A stretch of 35,170 bases of DNA from Flavobacteriales bacterium (GTDB taxonomy: Bacteria; Bacteroidota; Bacteroidia; Flavobacteriales; UBA7430): contig JAKMFX010000020.1 of assembly GCA_022425195.1 (NCBI GenBank), forward strand, positions 1 through 35,170, in the 5' to 3' direction. Positions 17,956-26,702 of this stretch are shown here, piece by piece (position 1 is the stretch's first letter; every line of letters starts with the position of its first letter). The notes beneath the pieces were generated by a model. The model was not told where the DNA came from and searched no databases. It worked only from the letters and a program-made list of their open reading frames with translations. The position numbers and the translations under genes were made by a program.

Positions 17956-18735
17956 TTATTCAGCTTTCTCAGCTGGTTTTTCTTTTTTCTCTTTTGGAGC
18001 TTCTTCTTTAGCCGCTTCATCTTTCTTTGCAGCAGCTTGAACCTCTTTCTCTTTCTTGCGCTCAGCCAAACCTTCCTTAACACCTTCGTTAATAGAATCG
18101 ATGATGATGGTAATAGCTTTAGAAGCATCATCATTGGCTGGGATAGCGAAATCTACCAACTCAGGATCCGCATTGGTATCCACGATGGCAAAAGTAGGAA
18201 TCCCTAACTTTTTTGCTTCTGCAATGGCAATCGCTTCACGCTTCAAGTCAACTACGAACAATGCCGCCGGAAGACGAGTCATGTCCGAAATTGAACCTAA
18301 GTTTTTTTCGAGTTTAGCACGTTGACGATCGATTTGCAAACGCTCTCTTTTGGAAAGAACCATAAAGGTACCGTCAGCTTTCATTTTGTCAATAGAAGAC
18401 ATCTTTTTTACCGCCTTACGGATGGTAACAAAGTTGGTCAACATCCCACCTGGCCAACGCTCAGTAATGTAAGGCATGTTTACTTCTTTTGCCGCTTCAG
18501 AAACAATTTCTTTTGCTTGCTTCTTAGTGGCAACATACATGATTTTTCTTCCCGAACGGGCGATCTTTTTCATGGCTTCAGTAGCTTCATCTAGCTTTAC
18601 TGCAGTTTTGTTAAGATCGATAATGTGGATCCCATTACGCTCCATAAAAATGTAAGGAGCCATGTTTGGATTCCATTTGCGCGTTAGGTGACCAAAGTGT
18701 ACACCTGCGTCTAATAGTTCTTTAATTTCAGCCAT
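17956..18735 (-). CDS. rpsB: 30S ribosomal protein S2
   Basis: A 259-residue small-subunit protein. Family segments: LLDAGVHFGHLTRKWNPNM (7-25), YVATKKQAKEIV, ERWPGGMLTNF, and AIVDTNADPELVDFAIPAND. After about residue 228 there is a low-complexity Lys/Glu/Ala tail, a common extension in this phylum. It is co-directional with rpsI and rplM upstream (91-nt gap) and tsf downstream (21 nt). Confidence 0.98.
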   Translation of the reverse strand: MAEIKELLDAGVHFGHLTRKWNPNMAPYIFMERNGIHIIDLNKTAVKLDEATEAMKKIARSGRKIMYVATKKQAKEIVSEAAKEVNMPYITERWPGGMLTNFVTIRKAVKKMSSIDKMKADGTFMVLSKRERLQIDRQRAKLEKNLGSISDMTRLPAALFVVDLKREAIAIAEAKKLGIPTFAIVDTNADPELVDFAIPANDDASKAITIIIDSINEGVKEGLAERKKEKEVQAAAKKDEAAKEEAPKEKKEKPAEKAE

Positions 18736-18826
18736 TTTAATTGTCTGTTTACTTTCTTTTTACGTTTTTTTCGCAATTGCTAAGTAATGCCATAGCAGTC
18801 TTAACAATTTAGATACTAAACCAATA

Positions 18827-19213
18827 TTAACGTTTCGAGAACTGGAATTTCTTACGAGCTTTCTTCTGTCCTGGTTTCTTACGCTCGACCATTCTAGGGT
18901 CACGAGTTAGCAATCCTTCTGGTTTCAAGGCTGCACGGTGATCAGGATTTACTTTTACCAAAGCACGTGAGATCCCCAAGCGAATTGCTTCTGCTTGACC
19001 GGTGATACCACCGCCGTCTACGTTAACTGTGATATCGTATTGACCCTCAACACCGGCCAAAGCTTGAGCTTGCTCAAGTTTGTATTGTAGCGTAGCAGTA
19101 GTGAAGTAATCTTTTACATCTCTACCGTTAACCGTAACCGTTCCTTTACCTTCAGAAAGGTAAACACGTGCTATTGCTTTTTTTCTTCTACCGATTGTGT
19201 GAACAACTTCCAT
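18827..19213 (-). CDS. rpsI: 30S ribosomal protein S9
   Basis: A 128-residue protein of the small subunit. It has GRRKKAIARVYL (8-19), GGGITGQAEAIRLGISRAL, and the basic C-terminal tail ending KFQFSKR, whose last Arg reaches the decoding site near P-site tRNA. It lies one base after rplM, the usual L13-S9 pair. Confidence 0.98.
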   Translation of the reverse strand: MEVVHTIGRRKKAIARVYLSEGKGTVTVNGRDVKDYFTTATLQYKLEQAQALAGVEGQYDITVNVDGGGITGQAEAIRLGISRALVKVNPDHRAALKPEGLLTRDPRMVERKKPGQKKARKKFQFSKR

Positions 19214-19214
19214 C

Positions 19215-19670
19215 TTACTTGATATCTTTTAAGTTGATTTGTTTTGGCTTCTGAGCTTCCATTCCGTGTGCATCACCAACGAAGACACGTAAATTTTTGT
19301 TCAATGCAGCCCCTAATTTGTTTTTCGGAAGCATTCCGTAAACGGCCTTGGTCACAAGACGCGTTGGATCCTTCTCAAAAACTTCTCTTGCTGTTGCGTT
19401 ACGTTGACCACCAGGATAACCTGTATGGCTAATGTATTCTTTAGCTTCCCATTTGTTTCCAGTTAACACGACTTTCTCAGCGTTAATCACAATCACGTTA
19501 TCTCCACAATCTACGTGCGGCGTGTAACTTGGCTTGTGTTTACCACGAATCAGAAATGCAACCTTAGAAGCCATACGCCCCAACGTCTGTCCTTCAGCAT
19601 CCACCAACAACCATTCTTTTTGAACGGTCTGTGCGTTAGCTGAAACAGTTTTGTAGCTTAATGTATTCAC
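19215..19670 (-). CDS. rplM: 50S ribosomal protein L13
   Basis: A 151-residue large-subunit assembly protein. Visible family motifs are DAEGQTLGRMAS (24-35), KPSYTPHVDCGDNVIVINA (46-64), SHTGYPGG (81-88) and YGMLPKNKLG. It is the first gene of the rplM-rpsI-rpsB-tsf series and is preceded by a TAACTTTG -7 box, leaving a leader of about 65 nt. The leader contains two GTCCGTTT repeats and a small CCGT/ACGG hairpin. L13 autoregulates by binding its leader in some bacteria; whether it does here is unknown. Confidence 0.98.
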   Translation of the reverse strand: MNTLSYKTVSANAQTVQKEWLLVDAEGQTLGRMASKVAFLIRGKHKPSYTPHVDCGDNVIVINAEKVVLTGNKWEAKEYISHTGYPGGQRNATAREVFEKDPTRLVTKAVYGMLPKNKLGAALNKNLRVFVGDAHGMEAQKPKQINLKDIK

Positions 19671-19738
19671 CTTTTACTGATTTAGGTTAATTAATTATTC
19701 CCTTACAAACGGACATACCATGCCCGTAAAACGGACGG

Positions 19739-19746
19739 CAAAGTTA
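19739..19746 (-). promoter_or_regulatory. Probable -7 box of the ribosomal-protein operon promoter
   Basis: Minus-strand TAACTTTG matches TAnnTTTG, 68 nt before the rplM ATG. No exact -33 TTG is seen. Positions 19747-19872, up to the kbl stop, show no recognisable gene. Confidence 0.5.
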
Positions 19747-19872
19747 AAGTTTTTTTTGAGAAATTACCACCTTACCCCCATTATCTTTTTCTCCGATTTT
19801 GGCAATTGGTTTTCGGACGTTGTATTAGGGGTTTATTTCGTGTGATTTGAAAGTCTAAATAAGACGCACAAA

Positions 19873-21090
19873 TTACTCGATACCCTTGGAATCTAATGAC
19901 TTGGGGATCACCCCCAAAGCCAAACCTACTTTGACGAAAGCGGCGATGGCTTTTTGGATTTGATGGGCTTCATGAGCGGCAGACAACTGCACTCGAATTC
20001 GAGCCAAACCCCTAGGGACAACCGGGTAAAAAAAACCTATCACATAAATGCCTTCCTCAAGTAACTGATCGGCAAATCGCTGTGCCAACTCGGCATCGAA
20101 CAACATCACGGGCACAATGGCGTGTTCTCCTGGGCGAAGGTCAAAGCCGGCGAGCTCCATACCCTGCCGAAACTGCTTTGCATTCCGCGCCAACTTATCT
20201 CTAAGCTCGGTCGAAGAAGACAACAAATCTAAAACTTGAATCGCTGCACCCACCATAGAGGGCGCTAAAGAGTTAGAAAACAAATACGGACGAGAAGTTT
20301 GTCGCAACACATCGATGATCTCTTTTTTTGCCGAGGTAAAACCACCCATGGCTCCACCCAAAGCTTTTCCTAAGGTCCCGGTAATGATATCCACTCGGTC
20401 CATCACCCCCCAATGTTCATGAGATCCTCTACCGGTTTTTCCAACGAACCCCGTAGCATGTGAATCGTCAACCATCACAAGGGCCTTGTACTTCTGCGCC
20501 AGGTCACAGATGGAATCAAGCTTGGCAAGGGAACCGTCCATGGAAAAAACACCATCGGTAACAATCACCCGATAACGAGCCGATTGGGCTTCTTGCAATT
20601 TAGCTTCCAAGTCTACCATATCGTTGTTCTTGTAGCGAAAGCGTTGCGCCTTGCAAAGGCGAATGCCGTCTATGATGGAAGCATGATTTAAGGCATCGGA
20701 TAAGATGGCATCCTCTTTCGAAAATAGGGGTTCAAAAAGCCCTGCATTGGCATCGAAAGCAGCAGCGTATAAGATGGTGTCCTCCATCCCCAAAAAGGCA
20801 GAGATTTTCTCTTCTAAGGTTTTGTGAACGTCTTGAGTGCCGCAAATAAACCGCACCGAAGACATCCCATAGCCGTGGGTGTCTAGAGCCTTTTTTGCTG
20901 CTTGCACCACCTCGGGATGGGAGGACAGCCCCAGGTAATTATTTGCACAAAAGTTAATGACCTCGGAGCCATCACTCACTTTGATGGACGCCCCTTGTGG
21001 AGAGCTCAGCGTTCGCTCTTTTTTGTACAAACCCAATGATTTCATCTCATTGAGCTGCGCCTGTAAATGTGATTTATACTTGTAATACAA
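19873..21090 (-). CDS. kbl: Glycine C-acetyltransferase (2-amino-3-ketobutyrate CoA ligase)
   Basis: A 405-residue PLP enzyme of the alpha-oxoamine synthase family that cleaves 2-amino-3-ketobutyrate with CoA to glycine and acetyl-CoA in threonine breakdown. Diagnostic segments: [69 protein letters not shown], and [15 protein letters not shown] with the PLP lysine. The start codon is TTG at 21090; it aligns with the N-terminus of E. coli Kbl, and no in-frame ATG occurs until residue 16. The partner threonine dehydrogenase gene is not adjacent. The C-terminus has a short extra tail beyond the E. coli end. Confidence 0.95.
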   Translation of the reverse strand: MYYKYKSHLQAQLNEMKSLGLYKKERTLSSPQGASIKVSDGSEVINFCANNYLGLSSHPEVVQAAKKALDTHGYGMSSVRFICGTQDVHKTLEEKISAFLGMEDTILYAAAFDANAGLFEPLFSKEDAILSDALNHASIIDGIRLCKAQRFRYKNNDMVDLEAKLQEAQSARYRVIVTDGVFSMDGSLAKLDSICDLAQKYKALVMVDDSHATGFVGKTGRGSHEHWGVMDRVDIITGTLGKALGGAMGGFTSAKKEIIDVLRQTSRPYLFSNSLAPSMVGAAIQVLDLLSSSTELRDKLARNAKQFRQGMELAGFDLRPGEHAIVPVMLFDAELAQRFADQLLEEGIYVIGFFYPVVPRGLARIRVQLSAAHEAHQIQKAIAAFVKVGLALGVIPKSLDSKGIE

Positions 21091-21154
21091 TGGAACATTA
21101 TTAAAGGTTCATCTATTTTATTCAATCATTATTATAATAACAAAAGTGCGTGCA

Positions 21155-22498
21155 CTACACCACCCCTTGATCCAACATGGCGTCTGCCACCTTTACAAAT
21201 CCGGCAATATTGGCGCCCTTCACATAATTCACATGACCTTCCTCATCCTTACCGAACTGCACACAAACCTCATGTATATCAACCATAATGGCATGCAAAC
21301 GCTTGTCGACCTCTTCGCGAGACCAAGTGAAACGAAGTGAGTTCTGAGACATCTCTAGACCCGAAACGGCAACCCCACCTGCATTGGATGCCTTTCCGGG
21401 AGCAAACAACAGCTTTTGCGCATCAAAAACAGCAATTGCTTTGGGTGTGCAGGGCATGTTGGCACCCTCACTAACGCAAATACATCCGTTCGCGACCAGC
21501 AGATGGGCATCTACTTCACTCAGCTCGTTCTGCGTAGCACAGGGAAGGGCAATGTCACAAGGAACCGACCAAGGTCTTTTGCCCTCATGGAAATCACATC
21601 CAAACGCATCCGCGTAGGCCTTAATCCTTCCTCTCTTAACGTTCTTTAATTCCATGATGAAGGCCAATTTTTCTTCATCAATGCCCTCAGGGTCATAAAT
21701 GTACCCTGACGAATCGGATAAGGTAATCACCTTTCCTCCGAGTTGAGTTACTTTCTCACAAGCATACTGCGCCACATTTCCAGACCCCGAAATGGCTACG
21801 ACCTTTCCCTTAAGGTCATCCCCACGCATCTTTAACATTTGTTCTGCAAAATACACCGTCCCGTAGCCGGTAGCTTCCGGGCGAATGAGGGAACCTCCCC
21901 AGCCGGCACCTTTTCCGGTTAGAACGCCCGTAAACTCATTTCTCAATCGTTTATATTGTCCAAACATGTATCCGATTTCTCGACCGCCTACGCCAATGTC
22001 TCCCGCAGGCACATCGGTATTCGGGCCGATGTGACGAAACAACTCCGACATAAAACTCTGACAAAATCGCATGACTTCGTTATCGGATTTCCCTTTTGGG
22101 TCAAAATCAGCACCGCCCTTACCCCCTCCCATGGGGAGCGTGGTTAGACTGTTCTTAAAAACCTGCTCAAAAGCCAAAAACTTAAGAACACCCAAGTTCA
22201 CCGTAGGATGGAATCGCAAGCCCCCTTTGTAGGGACCTATGGCGCTGTTCATCTCAATTCTAAACCCTCTATTTACCTGTATTTCGCCCCGATCATCCAC
22301 CCATGGTACGCGAAAAATCATCACCCGTTCGGGCTCTACCATGCGCTCTAACAACTTGGCATGTCTATATTTGGGATTGTTTATGATGAAGGGTATCACC
22401 GCTTCGGCAACTTCCGTTACGGCTTGAATAAATTCCAACTCACTCCCATTTCTAACTTTTACAATATTGATAAACTCCTCTATTTCTTTGCCCATCAT
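21155..22498 (-). CDS. gdhA: Glutamate dehydrogenase, hexameric (probably NADP-type)
   Basis: A 447-residue enzyme interconverting 2-oxoglutarate plus ammonia and glutamate; it has exactly the length of E. coli GdhA. Motifs: PYKGGLRFHP (89-98), LPMGGGKGGADFDPKG (121-136) with catalytic Lys127, DVPAGDIGVGGREIGYM with the catalytic Asp, and the nucleotide-binding ISGSGNVAQYA. The close match to the E. coli-type enzyme suggests a biosynthetic NADP role, but cofactor use is inferred. Two adjacent ATGs can serve as start. A clear promoter precedes it. Confidence 0.97.
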   Translation of the reverse strand: MMGKEIEEFINIVKVRNGSELEFIQAVTEVAEAVIPFIINNPKYRHAKLLERMVEPERVMIFRVPWVDDRGEIQVNRGFRIEMNSAIGPYKGGLRFHPTVNLGVLKFLAFEQVFKNSLTTLPMGGGKGGADFDPKGKSDNEVMRFCQSFMSELFRHIGPNTDVPAGDIGVGGREIGYMFGQYKRLRNEFTGVLTGKGAGWGGSLIRPEATGYGTVYFAEQMLKMRGDDLKGKVVAISGSGNVAQYACEKVTQLGGKVITLSDSSGYIYDPEGIDEEKLAFIMELKNVKRGRIKAYADAFGCDFHEGKRPWSVPCDIALPCATQNELSEVDAHLLVANGCICVSEGANMPCTPKAIAVFDAQKLLFAPGKASNAGGVAVSGLEMSQNSLRFTWSREEVDKRLHAIMVDIHEVCVQFGKDEEGHVNYVKGANIAGFVKVADAMLDQGVV

Positions 22499-22517
22499 TG
22501 TGTCATTAATCGATTAC

Positions 22518-22550
22518 CAAATATAAATTTATCACTTTTAATTCATCAAA
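22518..22550 (-). promoter_or_regulatory. Promoter of gdhA
   Basis: On the minus strand, TTTG (22550-22547) and TATATTTG (22525-22518) are separated by 21 nt. This fits both Bacteroidota consensus elements at the expected spacing, making it the clearest promoter in the window. The -7 box ends 19 nt before the first gdhA ATG. Confidence 0.7.
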
Positions 22551-22561
22551 GACCTGTCTGC

Positions 22562-23639
22562 TCAAGCTTTTGCGTATTCATTCCCTGGCAAAGACCTTAC
22601 CAATCCTTTCAGCTCAAGCTGGAGCAGGACTTGCAGAATCTTGGGGATGCTCAGATTTGCTTGCAAGGCGATGAGATCTATCGAAAGCTTTTCTTTGCTG
22701 GACAAAACGCCCAACAAAGCCTCTTCATCTTTCGTTAAATCAACAAACAGTTCCACTTGCTTTGTGTTCTTATGTTCAGAATCAGCATCCCAACCCATGA
22801 GATAGCCTATGTCGGCAGCAGATTGTATTAGGGCAGCCTTATTTCTTCGAATCAGCTGGTTACAGCCCTCTGAATTTTCGTCCCCCACGCGTCCGGGCAC
22901 GGCAAAAACGTCCCTACTGTAGGAATTGGCAATGTCCGCCGTGATTAGGGCGCCTCCTTTTTTTCGGGCTTCCACCACCAAGGTAGCATCAGCCAAACCC
23001 GCGATGATGCGATTTCGCTTGGGGAAATTCTCTCGCTCAGGGCGAGTTCCGCTGGTGTAATCAGTCAATAAAGCACCTTGTCTTTGCATTTCTTCCGATA
23101 TCTTCTGGTGAACGGACGGATAGATACGATCCAAACCATGTGCCAAAACCCCTGCAGTAGGAACCTTGTATTTCAAACAAGCCTTATGGGCGGCAATGTC
23201 AACCCCATAAGCCAAGCCACTTACGACGAGCACATCCTCGAGTTGACTCAAGTCTTTAACGATTTCCTCTGTCATCCGAAGACCGTAGTCCGTAGCTTTT
23301 CGTGTTCCGACGATGCTGATGACCCTTTTGGTACATCACAATTGGGGAACCTACACATTGCTTCAGGCGAAAGGGATAATCATCATCCTTATAATACAAG
23401 GGCTGCACCCCATTTTGTTCCATAAATCGCAACTCAAACTCAGCCGCTGAAAGCAAATCTTTGGATACAATGGTGTTGGCCAGAACGGAGCCAATACCGG
23501 GAATCCTCATTAAGTTTTTTTTGGGTTCTTTAAAAACCGCCTCCGCAGAGCCACAGTAGGCAATCAATTTTTTCGCAATCACATCCCCCACCTTGGGGAC
23601 CAGAGTTAATGCAATTTGATATATCCTTTCTTTGTTCAT
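22562..23639 (-). pseudogene. dprA: DNA processing protein DprA, disrupted by deletion and frameshift
   Basis: DprA loads RecA on incoming single-stranded DNA during natural transformation. Two frames together make one protein. Codons from the ATG at 23639 give the N-terminal helix-hairpin-helix part and DDDYPFRLKQCVGSPIVMYQKG. The continuation VISIVGTRKATDYGLRMTEE is in another frame, starting near 23326, and runs to 22562. The Rossmann part keeps GLAYGVDIAAH, FPKRNRIIAGLA and GGALIT, and the C-terminal winged-helix domain is intact. At the junction (about 23321-23331) the frame changes, and the 8-9 residues that normally separate YxG from the IVGTR motif are missing. A small deletion of length 2 mod 3 explains both. 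The gene is probably inactive, unless this is an assembly artefact. Confidence 0.88.
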
Positions 23640-23869
23640 GTCACCAACTTCTTTGCAATGGCTATACGGGAAAAGATGACCTTTGTAATTCGCCGCAAGG
23701 GCAACGAAATCTATACCAAGATACGTATCTCAAACATCATTCCAAGGCATTCATGACAAAGCTAAAAAAGAAAGTACACCGACCCGAGAAAACATAGATG
23801 AAAAAAGATTTATACGTATTCGTTAAGATGCTTATATTTACCCCTGAGGAATAAACACCTCTAAACTTA

Positions 23870-24625
23870 ATGAAAAACCCTGTCATGCACATAGGCATCA
23901 TCCCTGCACGTTATGCTTCCACTCGATTTCCGGGGAAGCCCCTGGTAGACATACATGGGAAAAGCATGATTCAACGCGTTTACGAGCAGTGCGTAAAATC
24001 ACAACTCGACCGTGTTGTGGTCGCCACCGACGACCAGAGAATCATCGATCACGTTCAAGCCTTTGGCGGAGAGGTGGTTCGCACGGCATCGACGCACATC
24101 AGCGGAACCGACCGCATTGCGGAAGCCGCTAAAAATCTAGATTTAGCTCCTGACAGCATCGTCATCAACATTCAGGGTGACGAGCCCTTTATCGATCCCG
24201 ATGACATCCGAAAGCTTGGAAAATGCTTCGACAATGAAGCTACACAAATTGCCACCCTGGTGAAGAAAATAGACGATACAGAAACACTTTTCAACCCCAA
24301 CAGCCCAAAAGTGGTTCTGGGAGCCAAGGGTCAAGCGCTCTATTTCTCCAGAGAAGCCATCCCCCACTTAAAAGGGATTAAAAAAGAACTTTGGCTGAGC
24401 CAGGGAAGCTATTTTCAGCACATTGGCATCTATGGATTTCGATACGATGTCCTGCAAAAAATTACGACCCTAAAAAGCTCGGCATTGGAACAAAGTGAAG
24501 GGCTAGAGCAGTTGAGATGGGTTGAAAATGGATATGCCATCCAAACGGCAGAGACCCAAGCCGATGGTGTTGCCGTAGACAGCCCCGAAGATTTAAAAAG
24601 AATCGACGATAAATTCTTTTCATAA
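23870..24625 (+). CDS. kdsB: 3-deoxy-manno-octulosonate cytidylyltransferase (CMP-KDO synthetase)
   Basis: A 251-residue enzyme that activates KDO with CTP for lipopolysaccharide inner-core synthesis. Family motifs: IIPARYASTRFPGKPL (10-25), VVVATDD (49-55), GTDRIAEA (79-86), and NIQGDEPFID (100-109). Later HIGIYGFR and EQLRWVENGY match the C-terminal part. Length agrees with E. coli KdsB (248 aa). The ATG at 23870 is used; the ATG at residue 6 would also keep the fold. It is divergent from dprA, with a 230-nt spacer holding no other credible gene; the segment TATATTTA about 35 nt upstream is a near match to a -7 box. Confidence 0.97.
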   Translation: MKNPVMHIGIIPARYASTRFPGKPLVDIHGKSMIQRVYEQCVKSQLDRVVVATDDQRIIDHVQAFGGEVVRTASTHISGTDRIAEAAKNLDLAPDSIVINIQGDEPFIDPDDIRKLGKCFDNEATQIATLVKKIDDTETLFNPNSPKVVLGAKGQALYFSREAIPHLKGIKKELWLSQGSYFQHIGIYGFRYDVLQKITTLKSSALEQSEGLEQLRWVENGYAIQTAETQADGVAVDSPEDLKRIDDKFFS

Positions 24626-24653
24626 TCCCCGTAATTTCCTAAATTAGCCTCGT

Positions 24654-25625
24654 ATGAAAGTAGAAGCTTACATCAGTGAATTGTTGTACCGACACGATTG
24701 TGTTATCGTTCCGGGCATAGGGGGTTTTATCACCAACTATCGTCCAGCGCAAATTCATCCGGTAAGCCATACGCTTCGTCCCCCGAGTAAAAGCATCAGC
24801 TTTAACGTTCAGCTGCAAAACAACGACGGATTGTTGGCCAACTACATTGCCGAATCTGAGTCCATACCTTATGCAAAGGCGCAAGCCAAAATCGATCGAT
24901 TTGCACAAAAAATTCAAAACGATCTGGAGCACAAAAAAGAGGCTAAGATTTCTAATGTGGGTATCTTATCCAAAGATAGAAACGAGAAAATTTCCTTTGA
25001 GCCTAAGTTCACGGCAAACTACCTTTTGGATTCTTTTGGTTTGGAAGACATTCAGTCTCCAGCCATACTTAGAAAAGCCAAAACCATTCGCTTGCAAGAG
25101 CAGGTCGCTAGAGGAAGTAAAAACATCAAGTCGAAGCAATCTTCCATCAACTGGAGGGTGGCAGCCGTCATCGTTCCTTTGATTGGATTGAGCGCATTTG
25201 TATCCTTGCAAAACAGTTCGGTGAGTGAGAACTTAGCCAGCTATGCCTATCTGAATCCTTTTAAGAAAAAGCCTGCTGCGGTATACGTACCTCGTCATGT
25301 AGAGAAACCCGCTGAAAAAGTAGTGGTTCTCGAAGAGACGGCGTCGCTCGCAAGTCCAGCTCCTAAGGCGGTCGAGGTAAAACCTGCCCTAAGCGCTGAA
25401 AAAATGAATTTCCACTTGGTCGCGGGATGTTTCTCTTCAAAAGAAAACGCAGACAATTTGGTACAAAAGCTGAACGCTGAAGGCTACAAGTCTTCCGTGA
25501 TTGGACAAAATGCAAAAGGCCTTTTCAGAGTGAGCTTTAACTCCTTCTCTACAAGAGAGCTTGCCCTGGTAGAAATGGACAAAATAAAGTCTGTGGGTCA
25601 ATCCACTTGGCTGCTGAAACAGTAG
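24654..25625 (+). CDS. HU-CCDC81-like / SPOR domain membrane protein
   Basis: A 323-residue bitopic protein. Residues 1-60 and about 61-135 resemble the paired prokaryotic HU-CCDC81 domains of Bacteroidota: MKVEAYISELLYRHDCVIVPGIGGF, then LLANYIAESESIPYAKAQAKI and KISNVGIL. A single membrane helix (about 168-186) is followed by a Pro/Ala/Lys/Val-rich linker (about 205-250). The C-terminal SPOR domain (about 252-323) begins FHLVAGCFSSKENADNLVQKL. SPOR domains bind denuded glycan strands of septal peptidoglycan. The HU-like half would be cytoplasmic, so the protein could link a nucleoid or cytoplasmic partner to the division site; that is inference. It lies 28 nt after kdsB on the same strand. 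Confidence 0.85.
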   Translation: MKVEAYISELLYRHDCVIVPGIGGFITNYRPAQIHPVSHTLRPPSKSISFNVQLQNNDGLLANYIAESESIPYAKAQAKIDRFAQKIQNDLEHKKEAKISNVGILSKDRNEKISFEPKFTANYLLDSFGLEDIQSPAILRKAKTIRLQEQVARGSKNIKSKQSSINWRVAAVIVPLIGLSAFVSLQNSSVSENLASYAYLNPFKKKPAAVYVPRHVEKPAEKVVVLEETASLASPAPKAVEVKPALSAEKMNFHLVAGCFSSKENADNLVQKLNAEGYKSSVIGQNAKGLFRVSFNSFSTRELALVEMDKIKSVGQSTWLLKQ

Positions 25626-25657
25626 TCCAAACCATCCGCTTCACACATCTATAAGCT

Positions 25658-26623
25658 TTACGATTCGTTTACGATGTCATCAACATCGTGATCCATGCAT
25701 TTGAAATGCTTTTTTGGGCATTTGGAAAATCCGATTTTGGAACAAGGGCGACAGGATAGATTTTTGACCTCTACCATTTTGGAGCTTGCATCGGACAGGT
25801 AAGGATACATCCCCAGTTCGGGAACAGTATTTCCCCAAACCGAAACAATCCGCTTTTTGAAGGCTGCGGCAACGTGCATCAAGCCAGTGTCATGACTGAT
25901 CACCCACAGCGCCTGCTGAACCAAGCTTGCCGACTCATCCAGCTTAAACTTACCGCAGGCATTGAACACCTGTGGTCCTATCCCATCAGAAATGGCCGCC
26001 CCCTTTTCGGCATCCTCAGGACCCCCCAAAAGAACAACTGGAGATTTTAAGGCCCTGCAAACTTCGATAAGCTTTGCCAGTGGCATCATCTTCGTGGCGT
26101 GTTGTCCGCCAATTACCACCGCCACATAACCTTGGGCATGGGTTTCCGGCAGGTGCTTCAAATCAACCACGGAGCCTTCTGGGATGAAATAATCCAAGCC
26201 TGCTCCATCGTTGAGTACACCCAGATGTTTCACGGTTTCCAAATACCGATCCACTATGTGAACGTCGGGCATCTTTCGGACTTTAAAAGTCACCAACAGC
26301 CACTTTTGAATGTTCAATTTTGGAAAGGACTTTGAGGGAACTTTTAAGGCCCTTTTGAGTCGAAGGGTTCGCAAGTTATTGTGCAAGTCGATGACCTGAT
26401 CAAACTGCTCCGCCTTTAATTTTTCAACCAAGGCTTTGTCAATGTCTTTGGATATGGAGTGAACGCGGTCAACGTAAGGGTTGTTTTCCAAGAGGCCTGC
26501 AAAGGACGCTTTGGTGAGGTAATGTAATTCCACATCCAACTGTTGTTTCACACAGCGAATCACAGGCGTTGTTAAAACAATATCGCCAATAGAGCTGAAA
26601 CGTATGATGAGTATTTTCTTCAC
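25658..26623 (-). CDS. Glycosyltransferase family 9 (heptosyltransferase-like)
   Basis: A 321-residue GT-B enzyme. The N-terminal segment KKILIIRFSSIGDIVLTTP (2-20) and the C-terminal HDTGLMHVAAAF with VWGNTVPELGMYP are hallmarks of ADP-heptose:LPS heptosyltransferases (WaaF/RfaF and OpsX group). It probably adds a heptose-like sugar to the lipopolysaccharide core in the cytoplasm, in keeping with nearby kdsB, but donor and acceptor are unknown. The start codon is GTG at 26623. Near the C-terminus four cysteines (CRPC, KCPKK, KCMD) form a cluster seen in several GT9 proteins. It is convergent with the HU-SPOR gene, 32 nt apart. Confidence 0.92.
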   Translation of the reverse strand: MKKILIIRFSSIGDIVLTTPVIRCVKQQLDVELHYLTKASFAGLLENNPYVDRVHSISKDIDKALVEKLKAEQFDQVIDLHNNLRTLRLKRALKVPSKSFPKLNIQKWLLVTFKVRKMPDVHIVDRYLETVKHLGVLNDGAGLDYFIPEGSVVDLKHLPETHAQGYVAVVIGGQHATKMMPLAKLIEVCRALKSPVVLLGGPEDAEKGAAISDGIGPQVFNACGKFKLDESASLVQQALWVISHDTGLMHVAAAFKKRIVSVWGNTVPELGMYPYLSDASSKMVEVKNLSCRPCSKIGFSKCPKKHFKCMDHDVDDIVNES

Positions 26624-26639
26624 GGAAGTGGATTTGAAA

Positions 26640-26647
26640 CAAAAATA
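26640..26647 (-). promoter_or_regulatory. Possible -7 box before the GT9 gene
   Basis: Minus-strand TATTTTTG matches TAnnTTTG, 16 nt before the GTG start, in the 79-nt gap after ansA. The nearest TTTG upstream is at only about 16 nt spacing, so this is weaker than the gdhA promoter. Confidence 0.4.
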
Positions 26648-26702
26648 AACAAAGCACCGAGAGCAAAAAGAAGAATGTAAAAAAGATTGGACTTGGGAGC
26701 GA

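Noticed and set aside
23321-23331. Programmed -1 frameshifting in dprA at the AAAAGGG run
   Set aside because: A -1 slip does not lead to the frame holding IVGTRK; +1 is needed. The missing 8-9 residues would also remain unexplained.
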